In this document: positions 1-10,713 of the stretch, one piece after another
Numbering within the stretch: position 1 is the stretch's first letter
How the letters are laid out: the number at the start of each line of letters is the position of its first letter
Program-made: the position numbers and the translations under genes
The notes under the pieces: model-generated
The model's database searches: none
What the model was told of the DNA's origin: nothing
Seen by the model: only the letters and a program-made list of their open reading frames with translations
DNA from: Phycisphaerae bacterium
Lineage (GTDB): Bacteria > Planctomycetota > Phycisphaerae > Phycisphaerales > SM1A02
NCBI GenBank assembly: GCA_016873335.1
Contig: VGXN01000003.1
Span: forward strand, 1 to 64,000
Length of the DNA stretch: 64,000 nt
Direction: 5' to 3'

Positions 1-304
1 CCTCTTCCTGCGCCCGCGCCAAACCACGCGGGTACATCGTCTCGACTGTTGGCACAAAGATCGCCACCGCGCCCGCCGCCTCGCACCCGCGTACATCCGT
101 CTCGAGTGTCCGTGGATACCGACTGAAGTCCTCGTGCGGCCCGAACTGCGTCGGGTTGACGAAGATGCTCACGAGCGGCGGCAGCCCATCCCGGACACAC
201 CTGCGGATGAGTTCGAAGTGCCCCTCGTGCAGCGCACCCATTGTGGGCACGAATCCGCAGCCCTTGAACGCCGCCAGCCCGTCTGTGGAATCAACGATTT
301 CCAT
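1..304 (-). CDS. panC: Pantoate--beta-alanine ligase (pantothenate synthetase), 5' part only
   Basis: Reading the minus strand from an ATG at 304 gives about 101 residues that run off the window edge. They contain the N-terminal signature of pantothenate synthetase: FVPTMGALHEGH (the HxGH-type nucleotide-binding motif), SIFVNPTQFG and EDFSRYPRT followed by a D, all in the family order. The enzyme joins pantoate and beta-alanine using ATP, the last step of vitamin B5 (and so CoA) synthesis, in the cytoplasm. It is divergent from iscS, with 115 bp between the two starts. No good ribosome site is visible before the ATG. The C-terminal two thirds lie outside the window, so integrity cannot be judged. 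Confidence 0.9.
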   Translation of the reverse strand, partial: MEIVDSTDGLAAFKGCGFVPTMGALHEGHFELIRRCVRDGLPPLVSIFVNPTQFGPHEDFSRYPRTLETDVRGCEAAGAVAIFVPTVETMYPRGLARAQEE

Positions 305-350
305 TCTGTGGTATTGCCGCGCGTTGGATGGGGGCTACAATTGGACTCAG

Positions 351-367
351 TTGAGAATCAGTCTCAA
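351..367. promoter_or_regulatory. Fur-box-like dyad between panC and iscS
   Basis: TTGAGAATCAGTCTCAA is a near-perfect dyad (7 of 8 bases on each side pair about the central C). The inner 15 bases differ by one base from TGAGAATNATTCTCA, a form of the 7-1-7 Fur box seen in many bacteria. It lies 52 bp before the iscS start and 46 bp before the panC start. Iron control of the iscS-iscU-iscA operon is the natural reading, but a different dimeric repressor is possible. Confidence 0.45.
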
Positions 368-419
368 TTGACGGATCGGTGCAATTTCGGAACGCCCTTC
401 CAGATTGAGGTTTCGCATC

Positions 420-1658
420 ATGCAGCTCACGCAGCAAATCTACCTTGACAACGCAGCGACCACTCCGTGCGATCCGCGCGTGGTGGAGGCGATGCTTCCC
501 TATTTCACCGAAAAGTTCGGCAACGCCGGCTCGCGCAACCACCGCTTCGGCTGGGACGCCGAGGACGCCATCGAACTCGCGCGCGAGCAGGCCGCCAAGG
601 TGATCGGCGCAAACGCCAAGGAAGTCATCTTCACTTCGGGCTCGACCGAGTCGAACAACCTCGCCATCAAGGGCGCGGCTGAGATGTACGCGCGCGCACC
701 CAAGGGGCAGTCGGGGCGCGGTCACATCGTGACGGTCGCGCATGAACACAAGGCCGTGCTCGATCCCGTTCGCCGCCTCATGCGCGAAGGCTTCGAAGCC
801 ACATTCATCACGCCGCCCGCCGATGGCGTCATCACCGTCGACCATGTCCGCGAGGCGCTGCGCCCAGACACGATCCTCGTGAGCGTGATGTGGGCGAACA
901 ACGAACTCGGCACCATCAACGAAGTACCGCAGATCGGCCGCCTCTGCCACGACCGCGAAATCATCCTGCACACCGACGCCACGCAGTGGGTGGGCAAGAT
1001 GCCGACCGCCGTTGAAACGGACTGCATCGATCTGCTGTCGTGGAGCGGTCACAAGATCTACGGTCCGAAGGGTGTGGGCGGTCTCTATGTGCGCCGCCGC
1101 AAGCCGCGTGTGCGGCTCGAATCGCTTGTGGACGGCGGGGGCCAAGAGCGCGGCATGCGTTCAGGCACACAGAATGTCACGGGCATCGTCGGCTTCGGCA
1201 AGGCCTGCGAGATCGCGCTCGCCGAGATGGACAAGGACCGCGCGCACCTGCAGCCGCTGCGCGATCGACTTGAACGCGAACTGACGTCGCGTCTCGAAGT
1301 CTGTCAGGTGAACGGTCATCCGACCAAGCGTCTGCCGCACATCTCGAACATTTCCTTCGCCTTCGTCGAAGGCGAGAGCCTCATGATGGGCGTGCGCGAC
1401 ATCGCGTGTTCGAGTGGCAGCGCATGCACGAGCGCAAGCCTCGAGCCGTCGTATGTGCTGAAGAGCCTCGGCATCGGCGATGACCTGGCGCACTCATCGC
1501 TTCGCCTTTCGTTCGGGCGTTGGACGACCGCGAAGGATGTGGACGCAGCAATCGGACTTATTGAACGCGCCGTCAATCATCTTCGGTCGATGAGCCCGCT
1601 CTTCGACCTGCACAAGGAAGGCGTGGACCTTTCCAAGATTGTGTGGCAGAGCCACTGA
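420..1658 (+). CDS. iscS: Cysteine desulfurase, IscS type
   Basis: PLP enzyme of 412 residues that takes sulfur from cysteine and hands it to IscU for Fe-S cluster assembly. The sequence opens with YLDNAATTP, has the PLP lysine in SWSGHKIYGPKGVG, the RSGTQN motif, and the catalytic cysteine loop SSGSACTSAS. Its C-terminus (SPLFDLHKEGVDLSKIVWQSH region) resembles the tail by which E. coli IscS binds IscU, which marks it as IscS rather than SufS or NifS. I start at the ATG at 420, preceded by GAGG about 9 nt upstream; an in-frame TTG at 405 is less likely. It leads an operon with iscU 31 bp and iscA a further 60 bp downstream, behind a Fur-like dyad. Confidence 0.95.
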   Translation: MQLTQQIYLDNAATTPCDPRVVEAMLPYFTEKFGNAGSRNHRFGWDAEDAIELAREQAAKVIGANAKEVIFTSGSTESNNLAIKGAAEMYARAPKGQSGRGHIVTVAHEHKAVLDPVRRLMREGFEATFITPPADGVITVDHVREALRPDTILVSVMWANNELGTINEVPQIGRLCHDREIILHTDATQWVGKMPTAVETDCIDLLSWSGHKIYGPKGVGGLYVRRRKPRVRLESLVDGGGQERGMRSGTQNVTGIVGFGKACEIALAEMDKDRAHLQPLRDRLERELTSRLEVCQVNGHPTKRLPHISNISFAFVEGESLMMGVRDIACSSGSACTSASLEPSYVLKSLGIGDDLAHSSLRLSFGRWTTAKDVDAAIGLIERAVNHLRSMSPLFDLHKEGVDLSKIVWQSH

Positions 1659-1689
1659 AAGCAGACCAAGGACCAACGAGGAACTCACC

Positions 1690-2139
1690 ATGGCATACAG
1701 CGACAAAGTCGTCGATCACTTTGAGAAGCCGCGCAATGTGGGCAGTTTCGGCACTTCGAAGGAAGTGGCGACCCGCAAGGACATCGGCGTCGGCATCGTC
1801 GGCGCGCCCGAGTGCGGCGATGTGATGCAGCTTCAGATCCGCGTGAACGATTCGGGCGTCATCGAGGACGCGAAGTTCAAGTGCTTCGGCTGCGGCTCGG
1901 CGATCGCCAGTTCGTCGCTCGCGACCGAGTGGATCAAGGGCAAGAAGGTGGATGAGGCGCTCGAGATCCGCAACACGCAGATCGTGGATGAACTCAGCCT
2001 GCCGCCAGTCAAGATCCACTGCAGCGTGCTTGCGGAGGATTCGATCCGCAGCGCCATCGAGGATTGGAAGCGCAAGAGCGGCCAGGCGGGCGCCGCGACC
2101 ACTGCTGTCACGCCAGCCGCACCCACCGCCGCACATTGA
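1690..2139 (+). CDS. iscU: Fe-S cluster assembly scaffold IscU
   Basis: Scaffold protein of 149 residues on which [2Fe-2S] clusters are built before transfer. The three conserved cysteines are C42 (in PECGDVM), C68 (in CFGCGSAIASSS) and C111 (in KIHCSV), with the aspartate D44 next to the first. The HscA recognition motif LPPVK is intact at 104-108 although no hscA or hscB gene is nearby. The last 20 residues are an Ala/Thr/Pro-rich tail beyond the usual 128-residue length. Start ATG at 1690 has ACGAGG about 8 nt upstream; earlier in-frame codons read back into the iscS end. Second gene of the isc operon. Confidence 0.95.
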   Translation: MAYSDKVVDHFEKPRNVGSFGTSKEVATRKDIGVGIVGAPECGDVMQLQIRVNDSGVIEDAKFKCFGCGSAIASSSLATEWIKGKKVDEALEIRNTQIVDELSLPPVKIHCSVLAEDSIRSAIEDWKRKSGQAGAATTAVTPAAPTAAH

Positions 2140-2199
2140 TTGACACAAGACCATTCGTTCACTGATTCACGCAACCTTCAGAGACCACACGAGAACACC

Positions 2200-2634
2200 A
2201 TGCCACTGATTGTTACCGAGACAGCCGCCCGCGAGATCGACACCATCATCCGTCAGCAGGGGCTTGATGCCTCGAAGATTCGCCTGCGCGTGGGCGTGAA
2301 AGGCGGCGGCTGCTCAGGGTTCTCGTACATCCTCGACCTCACCGAGGTTCAGAAGGAGACCGACGAGTGCTGGGATTACACCTACACGCGCCGCGTGCAG
2401 ACCGCGGAGCAGGGCAGCGGCGAGTCGGCAGCCGGCGGCAGCGCCACCGCAGTCGCGACGGCCGCACCGGGTGGCGAGCCGTTCACCGTGCATGTCATCT
2501 GCGATCCGAAGTCGTACCTCTACCTCAACGGCACGACGATCGACTTCAAGGACGAGTTGATGGGGCGCGGGTTTGTGTTCAACAACCCCAACTCGACCAA
2601 CACCTGCGGTTGCGGCAGCAGCTTCAGCGCCTGA
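2200..2634 (+). CDS. IscA/ErpA-type Fe-S carrier with internal insertion
   Basis: A-type Fe-S carrier of 144 residues; the family norm is about 105-115. The three cluster cysteines are present: C38 in KGGGCSGFSY and C136/C138 in the terminal TCGCGSS. The extra length is a Gly/Ala/Ser/Thr-rich stretch of roughly 30 residues at about 63-92, between the beta strands that follow the first cysteine, which reads like a flexible linker. Third gene of the isc operon, probably receiving clusters from IscU. The 3' end overlaps the convergent metallopeptidase gene by 11 bp. IscA versus ErpA cannot be decided from sequence alone. Confidence 0.9.
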   Translation: MPLIVTETAAREIDTIIRQQGLDASKIRLRVGVKGGGCSGFSYILDLTEVQKETDECWDYTYTRRVQTAEQGSGESAAGGSATAVATAAPGGEPFTVHVICDPKSYLYLNGTTIDFKDELMGRGFVFNNPNSTNTCGCGSSFSA

Positions 2635-4624
2635 CGAACTCTGGCGTTTCTGCGCGCGGCTCGATGAGCGCCGCCGTCTGTTTGATCGCCTGACCGCTCG
2701 CTTCAGCCAGTGGCAGTGGGCTGACGCCTGATCCGACCGCGCGCCGCATCCACAAGTCTGGCGTGAAGCGCCCGATCGATGTGATGCGCCGCGTCTCCGC
2801 CGCGATGTCCTTGCCGCGCATGAACGAACGGATCTGGTGGCTCATCACATGCCCGATCGTGTAGTCCGCCAGGTACAGCGGATGGGCGATCATGTGCTGA
2901 TACGCCGCGAGCAGATGGTTCTGATCCGCGCCGAAATCCCGCTGATAGAAGCGTTTCCACAGGCGGCTTGCGATCGTCAGCACTTCGGTCCGCAGCGCAG
3001 CAGCGTCCGCGTGCGGATTCGCGTAGAGCCAGCGCCACGCGTGCAGTTCGAGCAGGCTCGGACCCGCGATCTGGCATGCCGACAGCATCGTTTGAATGCT
3101 GTCGATGGCGAAGGCGCGGTCGGCGGCAGATCCGTCGTCCATGCCGAGCACGCGCTTGCCAAGCGATTGGTAGAGGAACGCAAACGCCTCCGTGCACGCG
3201 GTATTCGGCACATTGCGAAGCGCGGGCCGCGGAACGAAGAAGGTGGAACAGAGTTGCTCGAGGTTGTGCCCGAGTTCGTGCATCGCGGTATCGAAGCCGT
3301 CCCAGCCGAGCCGGTCCTTCAGCCGACTCGTGCGCAGCCACGCGCCGTACTCGGGCAGCCGCGGACGCATCGCGTGACCTGAGCCGCGCGCGATCTCCAC
3401 TCGGATGCGCGAGCCAAGGAAGTCCGCATCGCCCGCGGAGAAACCAAGTCCGCGCAGGACTTGCGGCAGGGCATGTTCAAACGCCTTCTCGTCGGGGAAT
3501 CGCGCCGTGACCGCCGCATCGAGTTCGCTTGCCGAGCGCGCCTCCGCAACGTCGTCGAAGTAGATGTCGAACGGTTCGAGATCGCGCCCGAGCCGCGCCC
3601 GCAGGAACGCGGCGAGATCGATGCGCGCAGGATGATCGAGCAGATCGGTCAGCAACTGCTCCACTTCATGCTCGCTCATCTCGCGCGCGAGTTCGAACTT
3701 GCGTGCGATGGCGGTCGGATGCTCGGGGTGATGCGCATCGAACTCCTGCGCCAGATGAAACTGCTCGGTCCAGTGCTCGTACCGCGCGAGGCCGACCACA
3801 TCCGCACCGATGGGCGAGCCGCCGAGCGTTCCCGTCTGCGGATCCCAGTCGCGCGAGTCGCTGCGATCCATCACCGCCAGCGGAACGCGCCCGTCGATCG
3901 CTCGTCCAAGCACCGCGGCCAGCGCGCGCTGGCGCGGTAGCCCGTTGGCGTCGTTGTACTGCGCCTTGATCTCCTCGCGCACGAGCCAGTGCGTCAACAG
4001 TGTGCGGTCGGGCGCGTACCAGCGCGTGCCCGAGGAATCCACGAGCGTGCCAACTGGAATGTGATGCCGAGCCACCCACTGGCTGGCCGCGTGCCCCACA
4101 TGCCGCGCGCGGTCCGCAAGCGCAGCGGGAATGCGCGCATCGAAGGACTGCGCGATCCGCACCGCAGCCCAGTGGGCGTGATCCCAATTCGGTCCATCGC
4201 GCAGCATCGTGGCGAGCGTTTCGCGCGGCAGATTCAGCAGCGCAAGGAACGCCAGCTTCTGGCGGTACATCTGCTCCGCAAGGTCGGGAGCCGGATCGAA
4301 TGTCGCGAGCATGTCGTCGACACCGGCGAACTCATCGCCCGCGAGATCACTGTGGCGGCGCAGCGTTCGGCGCATCTCGTACAGATGTCCGTGCACTTGC
4401 TCGAGCGCAGACTCAAGACGTTCCACCAGTCGGTCGAGGTCGGTGCCTGCGGGCACGAAGCGGTCCGTGCAGAAGGACTGGAACTGCGCGGGCGTTCCAT
4501 CGCACTCCTGCCAGCGCGCCGCCACCTGTCGCACGCCGCGTTCGATGCGACTTCGTTCGCCGTCGCCGTGCCGCTTCACAAGGTCCGCCACGACTGCCGC
4601 TGATTCCGCGCTGAGATGTTCCAT
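2624..4624 (-). CDS. Putative zinc metallopeptidase of the HExxH (M3-like) type
   Basis: Protein of about 666 residues, mostly alpha-helical in appearance. A zinc-binding motif MHELGHNLEQ sits near residue 448, with a candidate third ligand glutamate about 25 residues later in NTACTEAFAF, the spacing of gluzincins such as the M3 oligopeptidases. Upstream of the motif are DIYFDD and a region resembling the M3 fold, but the surrounding motif differs from classical M3 (HEFGHALH), so subfamily is open. No signal peptide, so likely cytoplasmic. I chose the ATG at 4624 because the longer frame runs back through the divergent lipoprotein gene. Convergent with iscA, overlapping it by 11 bp. Confidence 0.7.
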   Translation of the reverse strand: MEHLSAESAAVVADLVKRHGDGERSRIERGVRQVAARWQECDGTPAQFQSFCTDRFVPAGTDLDRLVERLESALEQVHGHLYEMRRTLRRHSDLAGDEFAGVDDMLATFDPAPDLAEQMYRQKLAFLALLNLPRETLATMLRDGPNWDHAHWAAVRIAQSFDARIPAALADRARHVGHAASQWVARHHIPVGTLVDSSGTRWYAPDRTLLTHWLVREEIKAQYNDANGLPRQRALAAVLGRAIDGRVPLAVMDRSDSRDWDPQTGTLGGSPIGADVVGLARYEHWTEQFHLAQEFDAHHPEHPTAIARKFELAREMSEHEVEQLLTDLLDHPARIDLAAFLRARLGRDLEPFDIYFDDVAEARSASELDAAVTARFPDEKAFEHALPQVLRGLGFSAGDADFLGSRIRVEIARGSGHAMRPRLPEYGAWLRTSRLKDRLGWDGFDTAMHELGHNLEQLCSTFFVPRPALRNVPNTACTEAFAFLYQSLGKRVLGMDDGSAADRAFAIDSIQTMLSACQIAGPSLLELHAWRWLYANPHADAAALRTEVLTIASRLWKRFYQRDFGADQNHLLAAYQHMIAHPLYLADYTIGHVMSHQIRSFMRGKDIAAETRRITSIGRFTPDLWMRRAVGSGVSPLPLAEASGQAIKQTAALIEPRAETPEFVRR

Positions 4625-4665
4625 CGCATCATTGTCGCGGGGCGGGGCATCCGCGACAACCGCGC

Positions 4666-4677
4666 TATTCTCCCTCC
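4666..4677 (+). promoter_or_regulatory. TATTCT -10-like hexamer, N6, ATG (leaderless-type start)
   Basis: TATTCT at 4666-4671 followed by 6 nt and the ATG of the lipoprotein gene. No Shine-Dalgarno sequence is present. See the window-wide finding on leaderless starts. Confidence 0.6.
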
Positions 4678-5016
4678 ATGCCCAGTGCCCCTCGACTCTC
4701 GTTCTGCGTGCGCACGATCCCGGCACTGCTTGCCATCGTGTTGTCGCTCCCTCTTGCGATTGTTGCCCCGTCATGCCAAACGCCGGAGCAGGGCAAGTTC
4801 TCACAACTTCGCAAGGGCATGCAGGACTGGGAAGTGATGACGCTGCTGGGCAAGCCGTCGTCGAAGACGCCCGCGGTGACGGGGAAGGACGGCAAGGTCG
4901 TTTCGCCCGCGTCGTGGAACTACGGCGACAACCTGTCCACGCTCGCGTCGGGAACGATGTTCAAGGACCAGCCGCCGCCCGAAAATGTCTGGTCGGTCTT
5001 CTTCGGACCCGACGGG

Positions 5017-7751
<2,735 letters not shown>

Positions 7752-7768
7752 GCGGCAACCCTGCCGGC

Positions 7769-8242
7769 CTAGATCACCATGCCAGTGATCGTCGCTTCGA
7801 ACACGAGCTTGCCATTCACAACGCCTTGCGCCTTGCTGATGAAGCGGCGGCGGTTGAACTCGAGTTCCTGTACGAGCAGCAGAACGCGGTCGCGGGGCAG
7901 GACCTGTCCGCGGAAGACCACATCGTTGCAACGGGTGAAGCCCAGAAACCCGCTTGCCCGCCCAAGCCGCGTATGGAGCAGGCTGCACAACTGCGCCGCG
8001 GCCTCGATCATGAGTACCCCAGGGAAGATCGGACGACCTGGAATATGCCCCTCCACCCAGAATTCATCGTCGCGGATGACGCGCTCGCCGAGGCCGGCAG
8101 TGCCGTCTTGGGTGACCCAAATGACCCGGTCGAGCATCCGCATATGCCCAGTCTGCGGCAGATACTTATCGACCTCTTTCTTGTCGCAAACTGTCGCGCT
8201 GAGGTCGATCTTGTCGATGGGAAAGAGTAGTTCGGCTGCCAT
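7769..8242 (-). CDS. fabZ: 3-hydroxyacyl-ACP dehydratase, FabZ-like
   Basis: Hot-dog-fold dehydratase of the type II fatty acid synthase, 157 residues from the ATG at 8242. The active-site block EGHIPGRPIFPGVLMIEAAAQ matches the FabZ pattern with catalytic His and Glu in place; YLPQTGHMRMLDRV is the N-terminal family block. A -10-like TATCTT at 8265-8270 would place the transcript start near 8258, inside the alternative ATG at 8263, which favours the start used here. First gene of a fabZ-manA pair; divergent from the Hc1-like gene. FabZ versus a paralogous hydroxyacyl dehydratase is not certain. Confidence 0.82.
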   Translation of the reverse strand: MAAELLFPIDKIDLSATVCDKKEVDKYLPQTGHMRMLDRVIWVTQDGTAGLGERVIRDDEFWVEGHIPGRPIFPGVLMIEAAAQLCSLLHTRLGRASGFLGFTRCNDVVFRGQVLPRDRVLLLVQELEFNRRRFISKAQGVVNGKLVFEATITGMVI

Positions 8243-8264
8243 TTCGTGCGTTTGGAACGCCATC

Positions 8265-8270
8265 AAGATA
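8265..8270 (-). promoter_or_regulatory. -10-like TATCTT upstream of fabZ
   Basis: TATCTT on the minus strand, 22 nt before the chosen fabZ ATG at 8242. I see no matching -35. Confidence 0.35.
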
Positions 8271-8296
8271 GCAATCCGCTACCATTTCATCATTCC

Positions 8297-8303
8297 AAGG
8301 AGG
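8297..8303 (+). promoter_or_regulatory. Strong Shine-Dalgarno AAGGAGG for the Hc1-like gene
   Basis: A full AAGGAGG 9 nt before the ATG at 8313; it favours 8313 over the in-frame ATG at 8319. It is one of the strongest ribosome sites in the window, fitting an abundant protein. Confidence 0.8.
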
Positions 8304-8312
8304 ATCTGACCC

Positions 8313-8501
8313 ATGATCATGAACAGTTATGAGGAACTCTTGCGGGTTGTGAACGCTGCCCGCGAGGACATCGAGAAGGCGCATGGCGGAAACCGCGCGG
8401 CTGGAACGCGCGCCCGCAAGCACATGCAAACCGTGCGTGCAGCCGCTCAGGAAGTTCGTAAGGCGATCCTCGCGGGTCGTGAGCAGCCGCCAGCTGCCTG
8501 A
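8313..8501 (+). CDS. Small histone H1-like (Hc1 type) protein
   Basis: Basic, helical protein of 62 residues with the pattern SYEELLRVVNAAREDIEKA, GNRAAGTRARKHMQTVR, AAAQEVRKAIL. This is the short lysine/arginine-rich form related to chlamydial histone-like Hc1 and to small proteins of the same family common in Planctomycetota and Bacteroidetes. Family members are thought to bind DNA or nucleoid; that is family knowledge, not shown here. It lacks the long Lys/Ala-rich tail of chlamydial Hc1. The very strong Shine-Dalgarno sequence suggests high expression. Divergent from fabZ. Confidence 0.75.
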   Translation: MIMNSYEELLRVVNAAREDIEKAHGGNRAAGTRARKHMQTVRAAAQEVRKAILAGREQPPAA

Positions 8502-8510
8502 TCGCCAGAA

Positions 8511-8543
8511 TCCCGCTTTGGGCGGGACCCGCTTTCGGTGGGT
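8511..8543 (+). terminator. Two tandem hairpins after the Hc1-like gene (weak terminator)
   Basis: TCCCGC-TTTGG-GCGGGA (8511-8527) followed by ACCCGC-loop-GTGGGT (8527-8543, one wobble). No immediate T tract, only ATTTT further on, so termination is uncertain. The 149-bp gap to the sulfotransferase start holds nothing else I recognise apart from the -10 at 8638. Confidence 0.35.
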
Positions 8544-8637
8544 TCGAGTGAATCGCAATTTTGGGGGGGGTGACGGGGTCGTTTTGAGAGCCTTTGTGCA
8601 TTCGCTGTGGCAGCCGCGGTTTGGCTGCCTCGCGTCA

Positions 8638-8650
8638 TAGTCTCCAGCCC
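8638..8650 (+). promoter_or_regulatory. TAGTCT, N7, ATG (leaderless-type start)
   Basis: TAGTCT at 8638-8643 then 7 nt and the sulfotransferase ATG at 8651. No Shine-Dalgarno sequence; no convincing -35. Confidence 0.55.
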
Positions 8651-10114
8651 ATGCAGGCGGCGGACTCCAAGTTTGCGGCAGAAGTGCAGGGGTTGCTCGA
8701 CCAGGGGGACGCTCGGCGTGCGCTTGAGGTGGCTGATCGCTGGTGCAGCAAGTCGCGCCAACAGGTGGGCGCCTGGCTGGCCCGAGCGAGTGCGAATTCA
8801 AGACTTGGTCGGATCGATGCGGCGGACCGTGATCTCGAAGTGGCGGCGCGGCTCGCCCCGACGGATGATCGCGTGGTCTTTCTGCGGGGGCTGTCGGACC
8901 AACAGCTTGCGCGGCTCGATTCATCCGTGTCGCGCTTGCGTCCGTTGACCCAACGGTTTGGTCCATACGCGACGGAGGCATGGATGGGGCTTGCCGACAG
9001 CCTTTGGGTTGCGGGTCGTTACGCGGAGTTGGCTGACGAGGTGGCACGAACCGGTCCGTGGAAGTCGGATCCTCGCCATGCGTTCCATGCGGCGAGGGTT
9101 GTCTCGCGCACGGACCCTGCGCGCGCCGTGTCGGAGCTCGTGGCAGTCACGCAGTCTCAGGTCGCGCCGTCCGTGAAGCGTCTCGCCGGTTTCGATGCCG
9201 TTCGTCTGCTCGATCGGCTCGGAAAGTATCGGGAGGCATTCGACCTCGCGCAGAAGACGCATGCTCACACGGGTGTGCCGTTTGATGTTGGCGCATTCCT
9301 GCAGTCTGTGCTTGACCAACGATCACGCACGGCGGCGAACCCACCCCGCACGCCTCCGGTGCCAACCGTGGATGGGCTGGCCATGTTTGTCGCAGTTCCG
9401 CGCAGTGGAACGACCCTGCTCGAGCAGATGCTCGATGCGCATCCCAAGATCAGCGGAATTGGGGAGTATGACGGGCTTCGCCTCATCGGTGAGGGGGTGC
9501 AGTCACTCGGTTGTGCGGGGCGTTCCATCGGTCATCTGCAGAGTCAGGATGCGATCCGCCTGCAGGGCGAGTACCTGGCGGATGCACGACGTCGACAGCG
9601 TTCCGGTTCGCAGTGGATGGTCGACAAGAACCTGCGCGCTTGGCGCTTGCTGCCCGAACTCGCTGCGGTCTTGCCCGGCACGCGCTGTCTGCATGTGGTG
9701 CGCGATCCGCGCGATACCGCGATCAGCATTTTGCTGTCGTACTTCCAGCCGCACTCGGATGGGTGGACCGCATCGCTCGATTCGATTCGGCGTCTCTTGG
9801 AGGCGGTCGACAGCGTCCTGCCTGATGCGCTCGCGTCCTACGGTCTGCAACATGTGACGATCGTGTATGAGCGGCTGGTCGAGAATCCGTCGGGCGAGGC
9901 GAGTCGCTGCCTGAAGATGTTGGGACTTGAACTGGCCGAGGGCGTGCTTCGACCCGAAGCGAATCCTCGCAGTGTGTTCACGCTGAGCCATGCGCAAGTG
10001 CAGGCGCCCATCAACGCATCTGCGGTCGGTCGATGGCAGAACTACGGATGGGCGTTCGGGCCCGAGTGGGATGCGCTCGCCGCCCGACACGACGCGCGCC
10101 GCGCGGCGAAGTGA
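8651..10114 (+). CDS. TPR-containing sulfotransferase
   Basis: Protein of 487 residues. The first ~220 residues are alpha-helical repeats of TPR character (ALEVADRW, AWLARASANSRLGRIDAADRDLE, EAWMGLADSLWVAGRYAELADE). The C-terminal half is a PAPS-dependent sulfotransferase: the 5'-phosphosulfate loop PRSGTTLLEQMLDAHP at 250-265 and the 3'-phosphate site HVVRDPRDTAIS further on. It would transfer sulfate from PAPS to an unknown acceptor, perhaps protein tyrosine or glycan; there is no signal peptide. TPR-sulfotransferase fusions are frequent in planctomycetes and marine bacteria. A PAP-degrading nucleotidase candidate sits elsewhere in the window (41.5 kb). Start at 8651 is supported by the TAGTCT-N7 signal. 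Confidence 0.82.
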   Translation: MQAADSKFAAEVQGLLDQGDARRALEVADRWCSKSRQQVGAWLARASANSRLGRIDAADRDLEVAARLAPTDDRVVFLRGLSDQQLARLDSSVSRLRPLTQRFGPYATEAWMGLADSLWVAGRYAELADEVARTGPWKSDPRHAFHAARVVSRTDPARAVSELVAVTQSQVAPSVKRLAGFDAVRLLDRLGKYREAFDLAQKTHAHTGVPFDVGAFLQSVLDQRSRTAANPPRTPPVPTVDGLAMFVAVPRSGTTLLEQMLDAHPKISGIGEYDGLRLIGEGVQSLGCAGRSIGHLQSQDAIRLQGEYLADARRRQRSGSQWMVDKNLRAWRLLPELAAVLPGTRCLHVVRDPRDTAISILLSYFQPHSDGWTASLDSIRRLLEAVDSVLPDALASYGLQHVTIVYERLVENPSGEASRCLKMLGLELAEGVLRPEANPRSVFTLSHAQVQAPINASAVGRWQNYGWAFGPEWDALAARHDARRAAK

Positions 10115-10132
10115 TCGCAGGTTTCGTCGCAG

Positions 10133-10711
10133 TCACACGCCGCTTCGCACGGCGAGAATGTCCTTCGCGATCGGCAGCATCCGCTTGAATGCCGCATGTT
10201 CGCAGGAGTGCATCAGTTCGTAGAGCGCGCTGATGGCGCCCGTTGGCGTGCTGCCCACGCTTTCCATGCGGCGAAAGGCGGGATCGATCTGGTCGGGCTG
10301 CCCCGCGGAGATGGCATCGGTCGCATGGAAAGTCTGCAGACCGCTCGCGCAGCAGTCGAGCACCGTCTGCAGCACGCACACATGCGCTTCGATGCCGCAC
10401 ACGATGAGCGATGTGCGCCGCGCCGCGCGAAGTGCCGACACGACATCCGCCGTGAGCGCCGAGAACGCCATCTTTTCGAAGACGGGTGCGCCCGCAGGAA
10501 GAACCTGCGCAACCTGTTCGCAGGTATGCCCGAGCCCGCGCACATACTGTTCGGTCACGATCACGGGCATCTCCAGAAGCGAGCATCCCTGGATGAGTCC
10601 GCGCACCGAGGCGATCATCGCATCGTGCGCATGAATGGTCGGCAGCAGCCGATCTTGGATGTCGATGACCAGCAGCGCTGTGGTGCTTGGATGCATGCGG
10701 GCGGGTGGCAT
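10133..10711 (-). CDS. Isochorismatase-family cysteine hydrolase
   Basis: Protein of about 192 residues with the catalytic triad of the family: Asp in ALLVIDIQDRL, Lys in VFEKMAFSAL, Cys in CGIEAHVCVLQT. It resembles the YcaC/nicotinamidase-like group; substrate unknown, and it need not act on isochorismate. The ATG at 10711 lies 2 nt after the purB stop, so translation is probably coupled; the ATG at 10696 is an alternative. Last gene of the pfkA-to-here minus-strand run. Confidence 0.82.
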   Translation of the reverse strand: MPPARMHPSTTALLVIDIQDRLLPTIHAHDAMIASVRGLIQGCSLLEMPVIVTEQYVRGLGHTCEQVAQVLPAGAPVFEKMAFSALTADVVSALRAARRTSLIVCGIEAHVCVLQTVLDCCASGLQTFHATDAISAGQPDQIDPAFRRMESVGSTPTGAISALYELMHSCEHAAFKRMLPIAKDILAVRSGV

Positions 10712-10713
10712 CT

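Noticed and set aside
8511-8543. Strong Rho-independent terminator
   Set aside because: Hairpins are present but without a following T run, so kept only as a weak candidate.
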